NCBI GenBank assembly: GCA_019671005.1
Contig: CM033752.1
Coordinates: 992,001 to 1,056,000, forward strand
Direction of reading: 5' to 3'
Source of the DNA: Hibiscus mutabilis
Taxonomy: Eukaryota; Streptophyta; Magnoliopsida; Malvales; Malvaceae
Length of the DNA stretch: 64,000 nucleotides
The translations under genes and the position numbers were made by a program. Positions 11,601-25,200 of this stretch are shown in pieces; the first letter of the stretch is position 1, and each line of letters begins with the position of its first letter. The notes under the pieces are model-generated. The model was not told the DNA's origin, ran no database searches, and saw nothing but the letters and a program-made list of their open reading frames with translations.

Positions 11601-12666
11601 TGAATTCCACTAATGGATCTATAAGGTTGGTGTGTCCATTTATGTATTTAACGAAATAGTCAATTATTTAGTATTAAATAGACGTGGCAATCATATGAAT
11701 CTGCTTGTGGAGTTAAAAAGCTTTGCCGATGGTATATAGAGTAATCTTACTTATTATATGAAGTTTTGCCAGCTTATGAGAGACTTTGGTTATTTTGATC
11801 CACATATATCTGCTAGGCGAAGCTTTTTCCTTGTTCTAAATTTGGACCAATTGACACAGATTTACTCTTCCTTTTTGTCTTGAAAGTCAACCTAGATTTT
11901 GACCAAAAAAGAAGTAAAACTAGGCCTCGTGCAAGTTTAGTCTCAAACAATGATCCCTTTCGTCTACTGTTATATTAAACATTGTTAACCATGGTTCCCC
12001 TGCAATTTGAATTCTTCTCAAAGTTACTTGGGTTGTATGCTGTCAAATGTTATGCAGATAACAATTAGTGGATATGCAGCATCTGGAGGGGGCCGAGGAA
12101 TCGAGAGAGTAGATGTGTCTATTGATGGTGGCAAAACTTGGTTAGAAGCCTCTAGATTCCAGAAAACCGGTATCCCCTACATATCAGATCACGAAAGCAG
12201 TGACAAATGGGCGTGGGTGCTTTTTGAGATCACAGTTGATATCCCACACAGTACTGAGATTGTCGCCAAAGCGGTACGTTGTTGTTTCATTTTTACCATG
12301 ATAGAATGCAAAGTGCACCGATGGATATTTGATCATCAGTTATATTTTCTGCCCTTATTTGATACAAGAATCTCTAGTCTCTGAAGTTGTATCACAACGT
12401 TTATGGAACTTATTTAATACGAGAATCCTAGGAACTTGCTTAGGCCTACGTCGCCACAGAGTCATGTTCAGTTCCTCCTATAGATTGCCTATCCGTTGTA
12501 TTTCTAGCTGTTTTACAGATACAAATCATTTATTTTTGTTGATTCGCAGGTGGATTCGGCTGCAAATGTCCAACCTGAAAATGTGCAAGATATTTGGAAC
12601 CTAAGAGGTATTCTGAACACTTCATGGCACCGAGTTCAAGTTCGTGTTGGCCACTCAAATATGTAA
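8612..12666 (+). CDS. SOX: Sulfite oxidase (plant, peroxisomal, molybdenum cofactor)
   Basis: Twelve exons join into a 393-residue protein: 8612-8686, 9050-9165, 9267-9329, 9512-9548, 9638-9719, 9993-10111, 10221-10316, 10511-10621, 10709-10810, 11349-11396, 12058-12273, 12550-12666. The length equals the Arabidopsis enzyme. It oxidises sulfite to sulfate with O2, giving H2O2, in peroxisomes. The start MPGIKGPSDYSQEPPRHP and the motif CAGNRRTAMSK are family hallmarks; the cysteine of that motif is residue 98 and is the molybdenum ligand. The N-terminal two-thirds is the molybdopterin-binding domain; the C-terminal part (from about VQSVICSLEDV) is the dimerisation domain. No heme domain is present, as usual in plants. 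The protein ends HSNM, a variant of the PTS1 tripeptide (SNL in Arabidopsis). Intron 1 uses a GC donor; all others are GT-AG. No lesion is seen. Confidence 0.96.
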
Positions 12667-14608
12667 ATCAAACGTATGAATAGTTGAATAACTTGACTAG
12701 TATGCTAAAATATAAGGCTGACTTTGTTTTTTTTTTTTCCCATGTGTTCTGTGAATCACCTGCTTTAATAATGATGTTTTAGTGAATTCTTATGTATTAT
12801 TGGATTGTTCAATCATGCATGATTTCACATTGTGGGTTAGATATGACAATCATTGCCCCTTGAGATTTCTAATTAGTTTTTTTTCCCACACTTGATTTAC
12901 TTAAATCTTAGGGCATCTATTACATAATTATTATTGTGTGTGCTTAAAAGAATTTACCCCATTTTTTAGGTTTTCAAGTTTGGATTATTGATATGTCCAT
13001 GATGTGTCATTTTATACATTGATACCGGTTCAAATGCAGAAAAAGTTGATTGCATACGAGGTCCTCAAACTATGATTCCATTCTAATTCTTTTACTATTT
13101 TTTCAGTCAGGAGATGACATATATCATTATTGGTAGGGATAATAATTAGGTGATAAAATGATTTAATTGGAATAATGGAGAATTAGGGATGACAAAATTA
13201 CCTGATCCGGTGTGCCTCGATTCGACTCGATCATGTTTTACTTTATAAATTTCGGGGATTGGGGCGGGTATTGAAAATCATTGAGTCGGGGCGGGTTCGG
13301 GTATAGGATAAAAATTTCTCGTCCCGTCTCGGTATATTTTTAATTTTATTTATTTATTATTATATTTGTGAAAGTGCCATTATATATACACTTTTAGGGG
13401 TTTTAAGCAATTTTTTTAGTTTGTGTTTATCGTAAATTTTTGTTAGATATTGTTCGACTTTTAACATATTGATTCTGACAGTTAATAGTTCGAGTTTATT
13501 TTTTTAAATTTGCATTTTTCATGCGTGTAATTTAATTAGTTTTATTTTATTTTTTTATAGTTTTAAAGTCCCTTAAAACCTATATTTTGTGACTGTGATG
13601 GTGGTTTGGTAGGATCTAATATTTATCATCGACGAAAATTAATATTTTTTAAGTTTTCGGGTCAGGACGGGTCGGGGTCGGATTTATGAGTTGATATATC
13701 GGGCGAGTTGGGTAAATTAATATTTATAATCGGGATGGGGCGGGAAGAGGCGGAGTCGGATTTAAAAGTTTATAGGACAAGACAAGGTCAAGTTTAGAAG
13801 TTCATAGGTCGGGGCAGCCAAAAACCCGCCTCGTTGACATCCTATAGGAGATAATTAATTGAAAAGTCATTTTTGCTTGAATGTAAGGTTAGTTTTATTT
13901 ATATTATGTTCGAGGAGTGGTAATAGATTTGGATTGATGAGAGACAATCAAACACTTATCTGGTGAAGATGGTCGATTTTTTTAAAAATATTTTAATATC
14001 TTTTTGAATATTTTTAAATATTTGATTTTTTGTGTTTTTAATAATTTACACTTCTTTTGATTTTTTTTGTTTTTAATAATTTAATGATATTTTTGTTTTT
14101 AGAATTTTTAATATTTTATTTTTTAATTTTTCTACTCGATGATTAACTAAACCCTAGAATTTTCTGAAAATAATCAATCAAACCACTTTGTTATACTATC
14201 ATTCTTTAACAACCATGCAAGTGTGATAACAAATTGCTATTAAAAGATCCAACATGATTTATTTCTTCCGAAAATCATTTTAAATTATTAAGCCTTTTTA
14301 TTATGATAATCTTTAAGGTAGTGAGGTCTGAACATGTGGCTGTTGTGCTTTATTTTAATAAAAAGATGACCACATAACCACCACTTAACTTGTTTTGATT
14401 AGCCGATTAATGTTTCTTAATCTTTGATTAATTTGTGCAAATTTCCACAAGAGATGATTAGATTAATAGACAACACCCAATGGGGATGACATCTTCATAA
14501 TCTATCATTTTTGTTTGCTAATGACCATGATTAAACAACACTTAGATTCCCACATCCATCCATGCTAATTAACAAATATGATTCCACTCAAACTCTTATT
14601 CTAATTTA
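12667..14608. other. Spacer downstream of sulfite oxidase
   Basis: It holds the 3' UTR/terminator region of sulfite oxidase at the left, one foldback transposon (13185-13846), and T-rich, low-complexity sequence at about 13960-14130. No gene is supported; the remaining sequence is AT-rich with no structure I recognise. Confidence 0.6.
13185..13846. mobile_element. Non-autonomous foldback DNA transposon, GGGGCGGG-rich arms
   Basis: The ends read agggatgaca... and ...ttgacatccta, inverted copies with small differences. Both arms carry GC-rich words (gtcggggcgggttcggg at left; gggtcggggtcgg, cggggcagccaaaaacccgcc at right) that are unlike the AT-rich surroundings and are common in a widespread plant foldback family. 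The centre is AT-rich and non-coding. I could not define a clear target duplication. Confidence 0.55.
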
Positions 14609-14621
14609 GGTTTTTTCTTAG
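14609..14621 (+). repeat. Left copy of putative 13-bp target duplication of the LINE pair
   Basis: ggttttttcttag directly abuts the 10-T tract (minus-strand poly-A) of the left LINE. A near-identical word (ggtattttcttag) stands at 26518-26530, just past the right LINE. One mismatch in 13. Confidence 0.45.
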
Positions 14622-14869
14622 TTTTTTTTTTCGGTGAAAAGGTATAATTTTATTCGGTGAAAATCATATATAGGTAAGTGTTAGCACATGCCTCATTAAA
14701 AAAACTTCTCTAAACCTAAATGAAAGAAAAAGAGCATACATGCTAACATCATAAAAAGTAACAATAAAACAATCACAGCATTAAGTCGAACTATTACAAC
14801 TATCAACCAATAAAAGAGCACTAACACCATTCGATGAATGTTCAAAGAGCTCCACCTCAAGACTATCAC

Positions 14870-17800
14870 TTATAGCAACTTTGACCATAGCATCATCAAC
14901 CTGATTCCCCGCACGACCAATACGGTGAACCTACACAACCCAATCATGTCGACACAAATCTTTAAGTGCCAGCTCAAAAAATGACCACAAGAAACCTCAA
15001 ACTGTAGAACACGACAAGCCTCCATACTATCCAATTTAAGAATAATACGTCGGAAACCAGCTTCCCATGCGTAAAATAAACTTAAATACACATCCTACAG
15101 CTCTGCATCAAGAACCGAGCAAATACCAAGAAGTTTAGAGAAACCAAAAAGCCAAGTCCCTATATTATCACGAGCCAGGCCACCACACGAGCCTCTTCCA
15201 TCAACACCACAACGGCCACCGTATGTATTATTTTCACCCAATGTTCCGCAGGAGAATTCCACGTAACTACCGGCGCAACCCCCTTTGACACGCAGGTTTT
15301 ATCGCTCAATGCCACTCGGCTGCTGTAGTTTACACAGCGACAACATGCTTGCTGCGATCTAAAATAGACCATGGTCTGACCTCATGCGCATTGAAGACCG
15401 ATGCATTCGGATGAAGCCACAACTGCCATAGAATATTGCCAAACTGAAGATGCCACTGCTTTGTACACACAACACCATGCTAGATTCTAATAGGTTTCCG
15501 GCAATCCAATCTATAAACGATATACGCAAAAATGAGGACAATCCATCGGCTCGAATTAGCTTAGTACAAACTTGTACTGCAAGGGGCATTTATGAAACAC
15601 GTGGTCCACATATTCCACCGCGGCACCACATATTTGGCAACTACTATCCGTGGAAAAAGACCACCTCACACGCTCCTCATTTGTCATAAGTTTACGCCAA
15701 CATACGAGCCATAAAAAGTACCTGATTCGAAGGAGCCCCATGAACTTATGTAGTAACCCCTAAATGCTCAGAGCCTCCTCAGATACCACCCTTTGTCGCA
15801 CCAAGAAAGCCAATTTGATGGAGAATAAGCGATCACTCGATCCTTTCCAACCTATTCAATCACTCACCATTCGCGGACACGACCCTTTTATTGCCGCAAT
15901 CCAAAGCAACACATCTTGCGGTAATAAGTGTTCAAACAAGTGCCACGCCCATTCACCCTTATGAAACATCATTTGCGCAACCGAGGCATGTTCCACGGGG
16001 TACCCACTTGGAGCCATAATGTGATTAATCAAAGGACTAGCTTCTCCTAACCAATTATCATACCAAAAATCGATTTTACAACCCAATCCCACACTCCATA
16101 CCAAGTTATTTCGTACATCATCCCACATCACACTTAGGCCTTTCCAGAGCCGAGAACAACTCATATTGCATAAAACAAGTGGTACTCCCTCGGTATATTT
16201 ATATTTCGCTCGGAGAAATCTCACCCACAATGCATCTTTTTTACGAGTAAGTGAAACGCCAGCTTCATAAGGAAAACATCATTAAGAACGAATATTTTAC
16301 AAAAACTCAAACCCCCATTCTTAATCGATTTGCACACATTATTCCATTTCACTAAGTGTACACCACCCTTCTCAGCTGAGATGCCCCATACAAATATACG
16401 AATTAGCCTTTCAATATCCAAACATGTTTTCTTTGGCAGAACAATAGTCTGAAGCGTATAAATTAGTATCGCAACAAGTACAAACTTATCTAACATAATC
16501 AGGCCTGCCAATGATAAAAAACTCACCTTCTACCCATTTGAGCTTACGTTGTATCATCTGTACCAAATACTGGTATGATGTTGTAGTTATACGACGATGC
16601 AACAAAGGCACACCAAGGTATATACCTAAGTTGTCCACCTTAGTGAATCCAAACCTAGACGTAATGTGTTGTCTAATATCCGCAGGAACATTCCTAGAAA
16701 AAATATATCGTGGTCTTAGAAACACTAACCTTATGCCCCAACACTTGGAAAAACAGATCAATGACTTGACGAACAATAGCCAACTGCTTCAAGGATATTT
16801 TAACAAATAATATCATGTCATCGACAAAATATAGATGAGAGATTTCCAGGCCAGTAGATACAGTGCGAAAGGGTTTCCAAGCACCCGAACGAGCTGTGCC
16901 ATTAATTAACTGCCATAAACGTTCCGTGCAGAGAACAAATAAGTAAGGAGATAAAGGATCTCTTTGTCGAATTCCCTGAGTCGGGATAAAAGAATCAGTC
17001 ACAGACCCATTCCAAATAATCTGAGTTGTAACCGTCGATACACATTGCATAATCAACAGTCTCAAAGAATTTGAAACGCCAATATCGGTCAAGGTGTTAG
17101 AGATAAAATCACATTCCAATCTATTATAAGCATTCTCCAAGTCAATTTTGAGAGTCATCTATCATTTCTTACCAAATTTCCTTCTCATAGTATGAATAAC
17201 CTCCTGAGTAATAATAGCTCGCCTAGGCACAAAAATAGTCTAGTTTTTGAATACCCAATACGGTAAGAGATACTTCAACTGATTAACTATAATCTTCGAT
17301 ATTGCCTTGTATATAACAGTGCAGAGACTAATTAGACGAAATTGACCCATAGTATCCGGTTTGGGTACTTTAGGAAGAAGAACCAACAGTGTCCAATTAA
17401 TATTATGAGGCACCACCCCTGTACGAAAAACTTGATGAACTAACTGACAAACTGAGGCCCCCATCACGGACCAATTTTGCTAAAAGAATCATGCATTAAG
17501 ACCATCTACGCCTGGCACATTAGATGCCCACATATCAATGATCGTCTGTCTAATTTCCTCACCCGTCACTGTCGCAACAAGTCTATCTTTATGCGCCTGC
17601 AACATGACCAGAAAATACCCCTGAATAGGGAAGGTCGACCGTGAATCCGAAGATGAGGTAAACAACGTCTGATAGAATTCTGCAGCAATTCGACCAAGCT
17701 CTTTCTCATTCGAGCGCCAAGAACCATCATCACGCTTTAAGGCCGATATACGATTCGCCCGTCTTCGCGCCATAACTGATGCATGAAAAAATTTAATATT

Positions 17801-18841
17801 ACGATCACCCTGAACAACCCATTGCGAACACGCTTTCTGTCTCCATTAACTTTCCTCCTGATCCATAACATGTTCCAATTCCTCTTTAAGCTAAACAGAC
17901 AGATTTACCAAAGATTTAGAATACCGACGAGCTAAAGCACGATCTATCCCCCGTAGCTGTACACGTAGCCGTTTACGATGTATCCCAAGATGACCAAAAG
18001 TTTTTTTGTTCCATATCTGTACCTCCTCTTGGAACTTAGCAATCTTAGCATCCAACGTAAAGTCACCCGACCAAACTTGATCAAGAAAATCGGCAAACTA
18101 TGGGTGAGACTGCCGTGCGTTAATAAATCAAAAAGGCCTATTCCGTACCTCACCATGTTTATCACGCAAGAATACTAATAACGGACGATGATCCGACCTC
18201 AACCTATCAAGATGATTTATAAAAGAATCCGATAACCATTTAGCATTGACCAAGCAACGATCCAGACGTCGGTACAAACCACCCCTGGACCACGTAAAGG
18301 AAGGACCGCGAAAGCCCAAATCTGAGAGTCTTGAGTTAAAAATAAAATCCGAGAATAAAGGACTACCCTGAGCATGAGTATCCACCCCTCCAAAGTGCTC
18401 ATTGCCCGAAAGAATAACATTAAAATCACCGCCTAAAATCCAAGGGACCCTTTTCCCGGGATTAAGCGTAGATAAAAGCCTCCACAAATACTTCCGTTCA
18501 GATCTGGTCGGACTCGCATACACAGCTGTGAACTGAAACTTTAAATTCGCCGCAGCATCAGAAATAACATCATTGATAAATTGATTCGAAATACTGAGAA
18601 TGTCCACAAGCACAGATCTATTCCACAACAACCAAAGACCACCACTAAACCCATGAGCTTCAACACGGAAAGTATGATCAAAACCGAACCTTGAAATGAC
18701 CGCATCAGCAATCTTGCCACTGATAAGTGGTTCAAAGATAGCCACCACACTCGGTTGATGTTCCCTAACAAAAGGCTTGAAATACTTCTTAAACGCCAGA
18801 CTAGCAGCACCTTGGAAATTCCAAAACATGAATTTAATCAT
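14870..18841 (-). pseudogene. LINE copy 1 ORF2 (endonuclease, reverse transcriptase, RNase H)
   Basis: From ATG at 18841 the frame gives the apurinic-type endonuclease: KFMFWNFQGAAS, GGDFNVIL and SDHRPLLVFL are its usual metal- and substrate-binding motifs. RT pieces follow: LLPKVPKPDTMGQFR, LKIDLENAYNRLE, GIRQRDPLSPYLFVLC (R in place of the usual G) and YFVDDMILF (the catalytic Asp pair; family consensus FADD). Near 15700 is the zf-RVT knuckle CQICGAAVEYVDHVFHKC, and by 15090-14870 an RNase H remnant with KLDSMEACRVL. The sequence needs several frame changes and contains many stops, so it is dead. Confidence 0.85.
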
Positions 18842-18869
18842 AATAAATAATTGAAATAAAATATGAACC

Positions 18870-20698
18870 TTACTGCCCATGCAAGAGCTGGTCATGATCA
18901 CGAATTTCCCCTTTAAACATAGCACCAGGAGGAGTATTGGGTAAATAGTCATTATCACCATCCGATGAATGAACCATCGAATATGATGAATCAGGCCGAA
19001 TGCTACTACTCCATCTATAGCCTTAGGACCGTCTAACGCCCCATCTAATTTCGCTGAAAGGCGTCGAGTGAGTTCCGTAGCTGACACTCTTGAACTAATT
19101 CTCGGCTCTAAAGGCTTTCGAACCTGTAAACCCCGATGATTCCCCTTGACTCTACCCTTACCTTGAGACAACCGCAAGCTAACACCCTTGACTGCAGCGA
19201 CATCAATTGCCTCATCATTCTCCTCAACAATCTTAACATCTTTGTGAGAACCAGACCGAGCTGACACCACACGATCAATCATTTGGACATTGGTGCCCTC
19301 AACCAAAGGCAACACATCCGTGTTCTTAGCTATTTTTCCCAATCTTTGCTTTCTTATCCGGGTTCGAAGCCATATAAGCAACATTTTTTACAACCTCGTG
19401 TACTACTCCCTTCTTGACAACCGTACCCTTGTTTTACTTATCCCCTGATCATTAGGCACATTAATTAGGCCCTCAACCAAACGCTCATCGGACCAACTAG
19501 CTTCGACATCTTCAGTTATTGTAAGGGTAGCAAAACGAAAACCAGACCCTGCTGCCATCGGAGGATGCACCGAGAGACGAGTATACCTCCCGCCGACGCC
19601 TATTATCAACTATCATCCACGGGCCAAAAAGGTTTAATTCAAAAATATCCTCAACTTGATGAGTTTGAAGCACCACACACACCTCTCTTACCCTTCGGAG
19701 CACCCGACGATACCGCATTAGCAACACAAGATTCTTTCGAGTGACTATAGACGCCACAAGCATAGCAAACCTGTTGTAGACCTTCGTATTCTAGTTTCTG
19801 AATAAAACCGTCAATGCGGATGCATGATAAAAGTAGTTTACTCAAATTCACAAAAAGTGCAAGCCGAGCAAACTTACCTCGTTCACCCTCCGTATTGTTA
19901 TCTGTCTTCACCACTCGCCCAATAAAGGTTGCAATATGACGAAACAACATCTTCGTATAATAACGATATGGCAAGGCTGGTAAACGCACCCACACAGTAA
20001 CCTGTGTAGGATGTTTTTTGAATGTCGAAAAGCCTCTACTCTATGGCAGCATAGTCAAATAACTCCCATATATGGTTCAAAGGTCTTCCGTGAGTATCTT
20101 CGTGTAATCACGCTCATTTGGAAAAACGAACAAGAAAATAATTATTGTTAAGGTCTATGATCTGCAAGATTCTAACCGGTTTCCAAAGCGCATGAGTACG
20201 AGACACCAAAGCTTTATACCCAATCGACCGCCCTAAAAGCCGAACGATGATTGCATTGCGCATATTATGATCAATCTGATCATGAACTCTATCTGAAAAT
20301 CAGATCGAAGGAATCGCCCCGTCCCTATCTACTATGATATCATCCTGTAAAATTACTACCTCCTTATCAATCAAACCCGGAGCCCTAACAGCAGCACCAT
20401 TTGACGCAGCATCCCCAGCCACCATATTCGCATACGAGATCTTGCCCTCATCCAGCGGCGCAGACCCCTTGTCACCACTACTCTCCTTCTCGGCATCCCC
20501 AGCCACAGGCTCCTGAACCGCCTCTATTTCGTCCCCCATAGTAGATTTCATACCAATATCAATACCCGTATTGTCATTCTTTCCTTTCTTGGCTGTGCGA
20601 TCATCCACTAACGACAGAGATATTGGTCGTTCCCGCACTAGCACATTCGATAAACTAGGCATATGGGGCATCCGGCGGCCTGCCGCTTGGCCCCTCAT
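18870..20698 (-). pseudogene. LINE copy 1 ORF1 (DUF4283 and CCHC zinc knuckle)
   Basis: ORF1 encodes the RNA-binding protein of the LINE. An open N-terminal piece (20698-20300) is low-complexity. A DUF4283-like domain follows with the words IIVRLLGRSIGYKAL, then a stop-ridden middle, then WVRLPALPYRYY (19995 onward) and the knuckle CYACGVYSHSKESC near 19740. The C-terminal tail in the correct frame ends ...DHDQLLHGQ with a stop at 18870, 29 bp before the ORF2 start. The 1.26-kb open frame at 19384-18128 joins ORF1 tail sequence to ORF2 only because of a frameshift. At least three breaks make it non-functional. Confidence 0.75.
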
Positions 20699-20803
20699 AG
20701 ATTGTCGTGCTCATCAAAGCGGAGGACGTCACGGTGGATAGGAGTGGTCCTTTCCCGTCGGTAAATTTTTTTAAAAAACATTCATGAACGAATTGATCTT
20801 AGC

Positions 20804-22210
20804 ATGCGTCACTTAATCATAGTTCGGCTTTTGGGTCGGTCCATTGGTTATAAAACGTTGTTAGGCAGAATTAAGGTTCTTTGGCAACCACAAGGGGCAT
20901 TCCAGGTTGTTGATCTTGCCAATGATTACTACCTGGTGTTATTTGAGAATGAATATGATTATGAACACGTCCTGACAGGTGGACCGTGGACTGTATTCGG
21001 GAGTTATCTCACTGCTCAATTGTGGAGCAGGGAATTCTCAACGTCAGAGTCATTCTTGGCACAGATTATGGTGTGAGTAAGGATTTCAGGTCTTCTCTAT
21101 CGGTATTACTCCAAGGTTTTATTTTGATATATAGCTGGCGCTATAGGGAAAGTTGTGAGGATAGATTATAGCACACAAATGGGTGATCGGGGTAGATTTG
21201 CTAGACTAACAGTGATGGTGTCACTTAAAAACCTGCTAATAGCGGGTGTGAAAATTGATGGCACACTTTATTGGCTTGAGTATGAAGGACTACATTGAAT
21301 TTGCTTTAAGTGTGGCTTATATGGTCATTCTTCTGAGATGTGCGGGGATGGGCGATCTATGGGTGTTACTAGTGATGTTTTAGCCCCTATTAGAACGAGT
21401 TCCATGGCCAGGACTCAGGCTATAGTTAGCGAGGATGAGGTTTATGTACCCTGGATGCTTGCCGATACAAGGCGAAGGTAGCCACGTAAGGATTCTGGTC
21501 GATCGAAGGGAGCGGGCTTGGAAGGGATACGTGTTTGTGGTTTTTGCTTTACTATTCTTAGTGAGGTTGAGGGCACGACTGAGGCACAAGATATGGGTGG
21601 TGTTGGGGCTAAGGATTCGAGTGTTGTTAGCACTGGTGTAGGTCAGACCGGGGATAACCAATCAAGAGGTAAATTCACTTTCGCTGTTGGAAATCGTCCG
21701 ATTCAGGATAAGGCTGATAGTAGTCATCAAGCTTCAGTTGGAATGGTTATGAAAGAGGTTAGTGTTAATGTGCCAAGTTCTGTTCAGGTTATCTCCTCGA
21801 GAGGAAGTCAAGACCCTCAAGTTATTCCTCATGCTGTGCAAAGTGTAGTGGGCAATCATGCTACAGTGTCGATACTTGATGTCGCGAATGAGAAGAGACG
21901 ATAGCGGTTAGCGGTGAATAACAAGCAAAGTAATACGCGTAAGGGTGCTAGTAATGGCCCTAAAGATGGTTTAAAAGTTCAGAAGGGTAAAGAGAATAAA
22001 TCTCCAGCTAGGCCAGCCCTCGCTGAGTGGTTTTCATCGAGTTTTGGCAATATGGGTATTGGATCATCAGGTGCGCATACATCTGACAGACCGCCAGGTA
22101 TGGATTCACATGTTGGTGCTAGTGGAATGACCGTGGTTCAATTAGATGCTATGGAAGTGGCAGACTGTGGGACGGGTATTGGTTCAGACACGGCTGAACG
22201 TCACCAGTGA
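20804..22210 (+). pseudogene. LINE copy 2 ORF1 (DUF4283 and CCHC zinc knuckle)
   Basis: The DUF4283 domain is clear from 20804 (IGYKTLLGRIKVLWQ, VVDLANDYYLVLFEN, LTGGPWTVFGSYLTAQLWS). After a frame change the knuckle reads CFKCGLYGHSSEMC near 21300-21345, preceded by a stop in LEYEGLH*. The C-terminal low-complexity part (21518-22210) is open in two pieces and ends ...TAERHQ with a stop at 22210, 33 bp before ORF2. At least two stops and two frameshifts disable it. Confidence 0.8.
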
Positions 22211-22243
22211 GGTGTTTTCGTTCTATGTCTTGTCTCTTTTACC

Positions 22244-25200
22244 ATGTTTAAGTTTCTTTTTTGGAATTGCCAAGAAGCGGCTAGCTCTGATTTTCGTCGT
22301 TACTTTAAAGATTTTTGCAGGCATCATCATCCTCAGTTGGTTGCACTTTTGGAGCCTCATATTAACGGGACTCGTGCTGATAGAGTGATTTCTCATTTTG
22401 GGTTCTCTAGCTCTTTTTGTGTTGAGGCGAATGACCTCAGTGATGGGATTTGGATCCTTTGGAACGATGACATTGATGTTGAGATTCTAAGGGTGTCTAA
22501 TCAGTTTGTGCATGGCCAGGTTCGTTGCTCGGGGTCAACTCGTAGGGCTTTCTTCATAGCTGTGTATGCGAGTCCCAATGTCATAATCTGGAGGGGCTTT
22601 GGGAGCAGTTATCGGCTCTCAATCCAGGGAATGATGTGGTTTGGGTGTTAGGTGGTGACTTCAATTCTATTCTGCGTCCTGAAGAGAGAGATGGCAGTTC
22701 AGCTAGGGGTAATGGTTTTAGTCATTTATTTCATGATTTTATTTTTGACAATGGGTTAATGGAGGTAGAATTTCAAGGGGACGAGTTCACTTGGAAGCGT
22801 GGGCTAGTTCGTAAGCGTTTGGATCGTTGCTTATGTAATGAAAAATGGGCGAGTGTTTTCCCTACTTCTCTAGTCTCCCATTTGGATCGTGTGGGTTCTG
22901 ATCACTGCCCTTTGCTGCTCCATTACCCACGTCAAAGTAGTAATTGTGAATCTAGACCCTTTCACTTTATTGGAGCTTGGCAGGATCATCTTCGCTTTGA
23001 GGAGTTTCTTCATACACATGGGATATGAGCTCAAATGTGGAATCTAACATTAAGATGTTTGCTGGTAAGGTTCGTCGGTGGAATGATACTATTTTTGGTC
23101 ATATTAGGAAGAAGAAGAAGGAGTTGCTTGCGCATATACGGGGTATTAATCGTGCATTATGAGTCACGCACTCGGATTTTCTTGTACAGTTGGATATCGA
23201 CTTGCGTGTAGAGTTAGCGGAGGTGTTACGCCAGGAGGAAAGTCTTTGGATACAAAAATCACGGGTGCAATAGGCAAATTTTAGGGATAAAATTACATCT
23301 TACTTTCATCGATGCACTATGCAACGACAAAAGTCAAACTATGTTATGGCGTTGCGATGGACAAATAGGGAGTGGTGCTCAGATCAGTCTCAGTTAAAGA
23401 ATATGGCCGTACAGTTCTATAAAGATCTTTTTTCGAGTAATGACAGTGTTAATTTGGGCGTTGCCGTTGCTGTTAGAGGACAGTTTCGGGTGTGTACTAA
23501 GAAGATGCGTAGGAATTTTTTGGCACCGGTTAGGGATGAGGAAGTCAGATATGTGGTGTTTAATATAGGGCCTCTAAAAGCACCGAGAGCTGACGATATG
23601 TATACTCTTTTTTACCAAAGGAATTGGTCTACTGTGGGGCCATCGGTGTGCAAGTTGGTTCAGGATACATTTGAGGGTAAGGCAATTTCGCCATCCTTGA
23701 ATCGTACGTTTCTTGTGTTGTTGCCAAAAGTTAAATCGCCCGAGTGTATGGCTCAATTTCGTCCGATAAGCTTATGTTCAGTGTTGTATAAGATCATCAC
23801 CAAAACTATAGTGAATCGTTTGAAAACATATATGCCGGATTGGGTTTCGATGAACCAAACAAGTTTTGTGCCTAGAAGATCTATTACGGATAATATTATA
23901 ATAGCGCATGAAGTGATTCATTCCATGCGGAATAAGAGGGGGAAAGTGGGTTGTATGACACTTAAAATTGACCTTGAGAAGGCGTACGACAGGCTTGAAT
24001 GGTCCTTTATAGACAATACATTGCAGGATATTAGTATGCCAGATGAGTTTCGATCTTTGATCATGCGTTGTGTATCCTCTGTCTCTATGCGGATGCTTTG
24101 GAATAGTTCTGCTTCGAATACTTTTACCCCTTCGAGAGGTATCCGACAGGGTGACCCGTTATCTCCGTACTTGTTTGTTCTTTGTATGGAGAGGTTATCA
24201 CAGTCGGTGCATAGAGCTATCAGTAATGGTACTTGGAAACCCTTGCGACTTGTCCGTAATGGTTCTGCCATATCTCATTTGTTTTTTGCGGATGACATGT
24301 TCCTCTTTGCGGAAGCCTCGGCGTCGCAGGTGAATGTGGTTGAGGTGTTATTGCGTGACTTTTGTAGCGCCTATGGCCAAAAGGTGAGTGTGGCTAAGAC
24401 TAATATTTTTTCTCTAAAAATGTTGTGCCAGCTCTACGTTTGAATGTCAGTAATAGTTTTGGGTTTCGTGAAGTCAGTGATCTGGGAAGGTATCTGGGAG
24501 TTTCGCTGTTGCATTCTAGAGTAACAAAAGTTGTTTATCAGTATGTGGTTCAGAAAGTTAGGGACAAGTTGACGGTTGGTCTGCCAAAAGCCTTTCCTTT
24601 GCGGGTCATGTAGTGCTTGCTAAGTCTGTGCTATCTTCAATTCCGTACTACTCGATGCAGTCTACACTTTTGCCAAGAGATGTTTGTTTGGAGATAGAAA
24701 ATTTATTCGAGGCTTCATTTGGGGACATTTGGAGGGTAGGCGAGGGGTTAATCTTATTAAGTGGGAGAAAGTATGCTCGCTAGTTATGAATGGAGGCTTG
24801 GGGTTTAAATTTTTGGAACAACAAAATACCGCATTTTTGATGAAAATTGCGTTCAATCTGGTCACACGACCGGACCAATTATGGGCACAGGTCTTGCGGA
24901 CAAAATATAAGTAGGTGAAGTTTATCCCGGAAGAGATTCACCGGAATAATTGTTCGCACCTTTGGAGGGGGATTAGTTTGATTTGGAGCACTGTGCGTGA
25001 TAGTTTGGTGTGGTCTGTGGGTAATGGTCGAACTGTGGATTTTTTGAGAGATGCCTGGCTAGGGGATATCGGGCCTTTGGTGCATAAAATTCTTGATCCG
25101 TCGTGTGTTCTGACTATTCCCAAGGTATCTGTCGCGAGCATGGTTTATGACTTGGGGAGCTGGAAGTGGCAAGAGTGTGCAGAAGTTCTTCCCAATGAGA

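Larger units (their letters stand above)
14622..20765 (-). mobile_element. LINE (plant L1-type) copy 1, near full length
   Basis: Reading on the minus strand, it runs from a short leader (~20765) through ORF1 (DUF4283 plus CCHC), ORF2 (endonuclease, RT, zf-RVT, RNase H) to a 3' end tttaggtttag...gaggca and a poly-A tail (T run 14622-14631). The order is that of plant L1-clade non-LTR retrotransposons. All reading frames are interrupted by stops and frameshifts. The 3' UTR matches that of the plus-strand LINE ending at ~26509, so the two belong to one family. The boundary at the 5' end is uncertain by tens of bases. Confidence 0.85.

Noticed and set aside
18128..19384. 418-residue ORF joining a basic domain to an endonuclease
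   Set aside because: The true ORF1 tail is in another frame (ends DHDQLLHGQ, stop at 18870). The long ORF joins the two by a frameshift, so it is not a genuine fusion protein.
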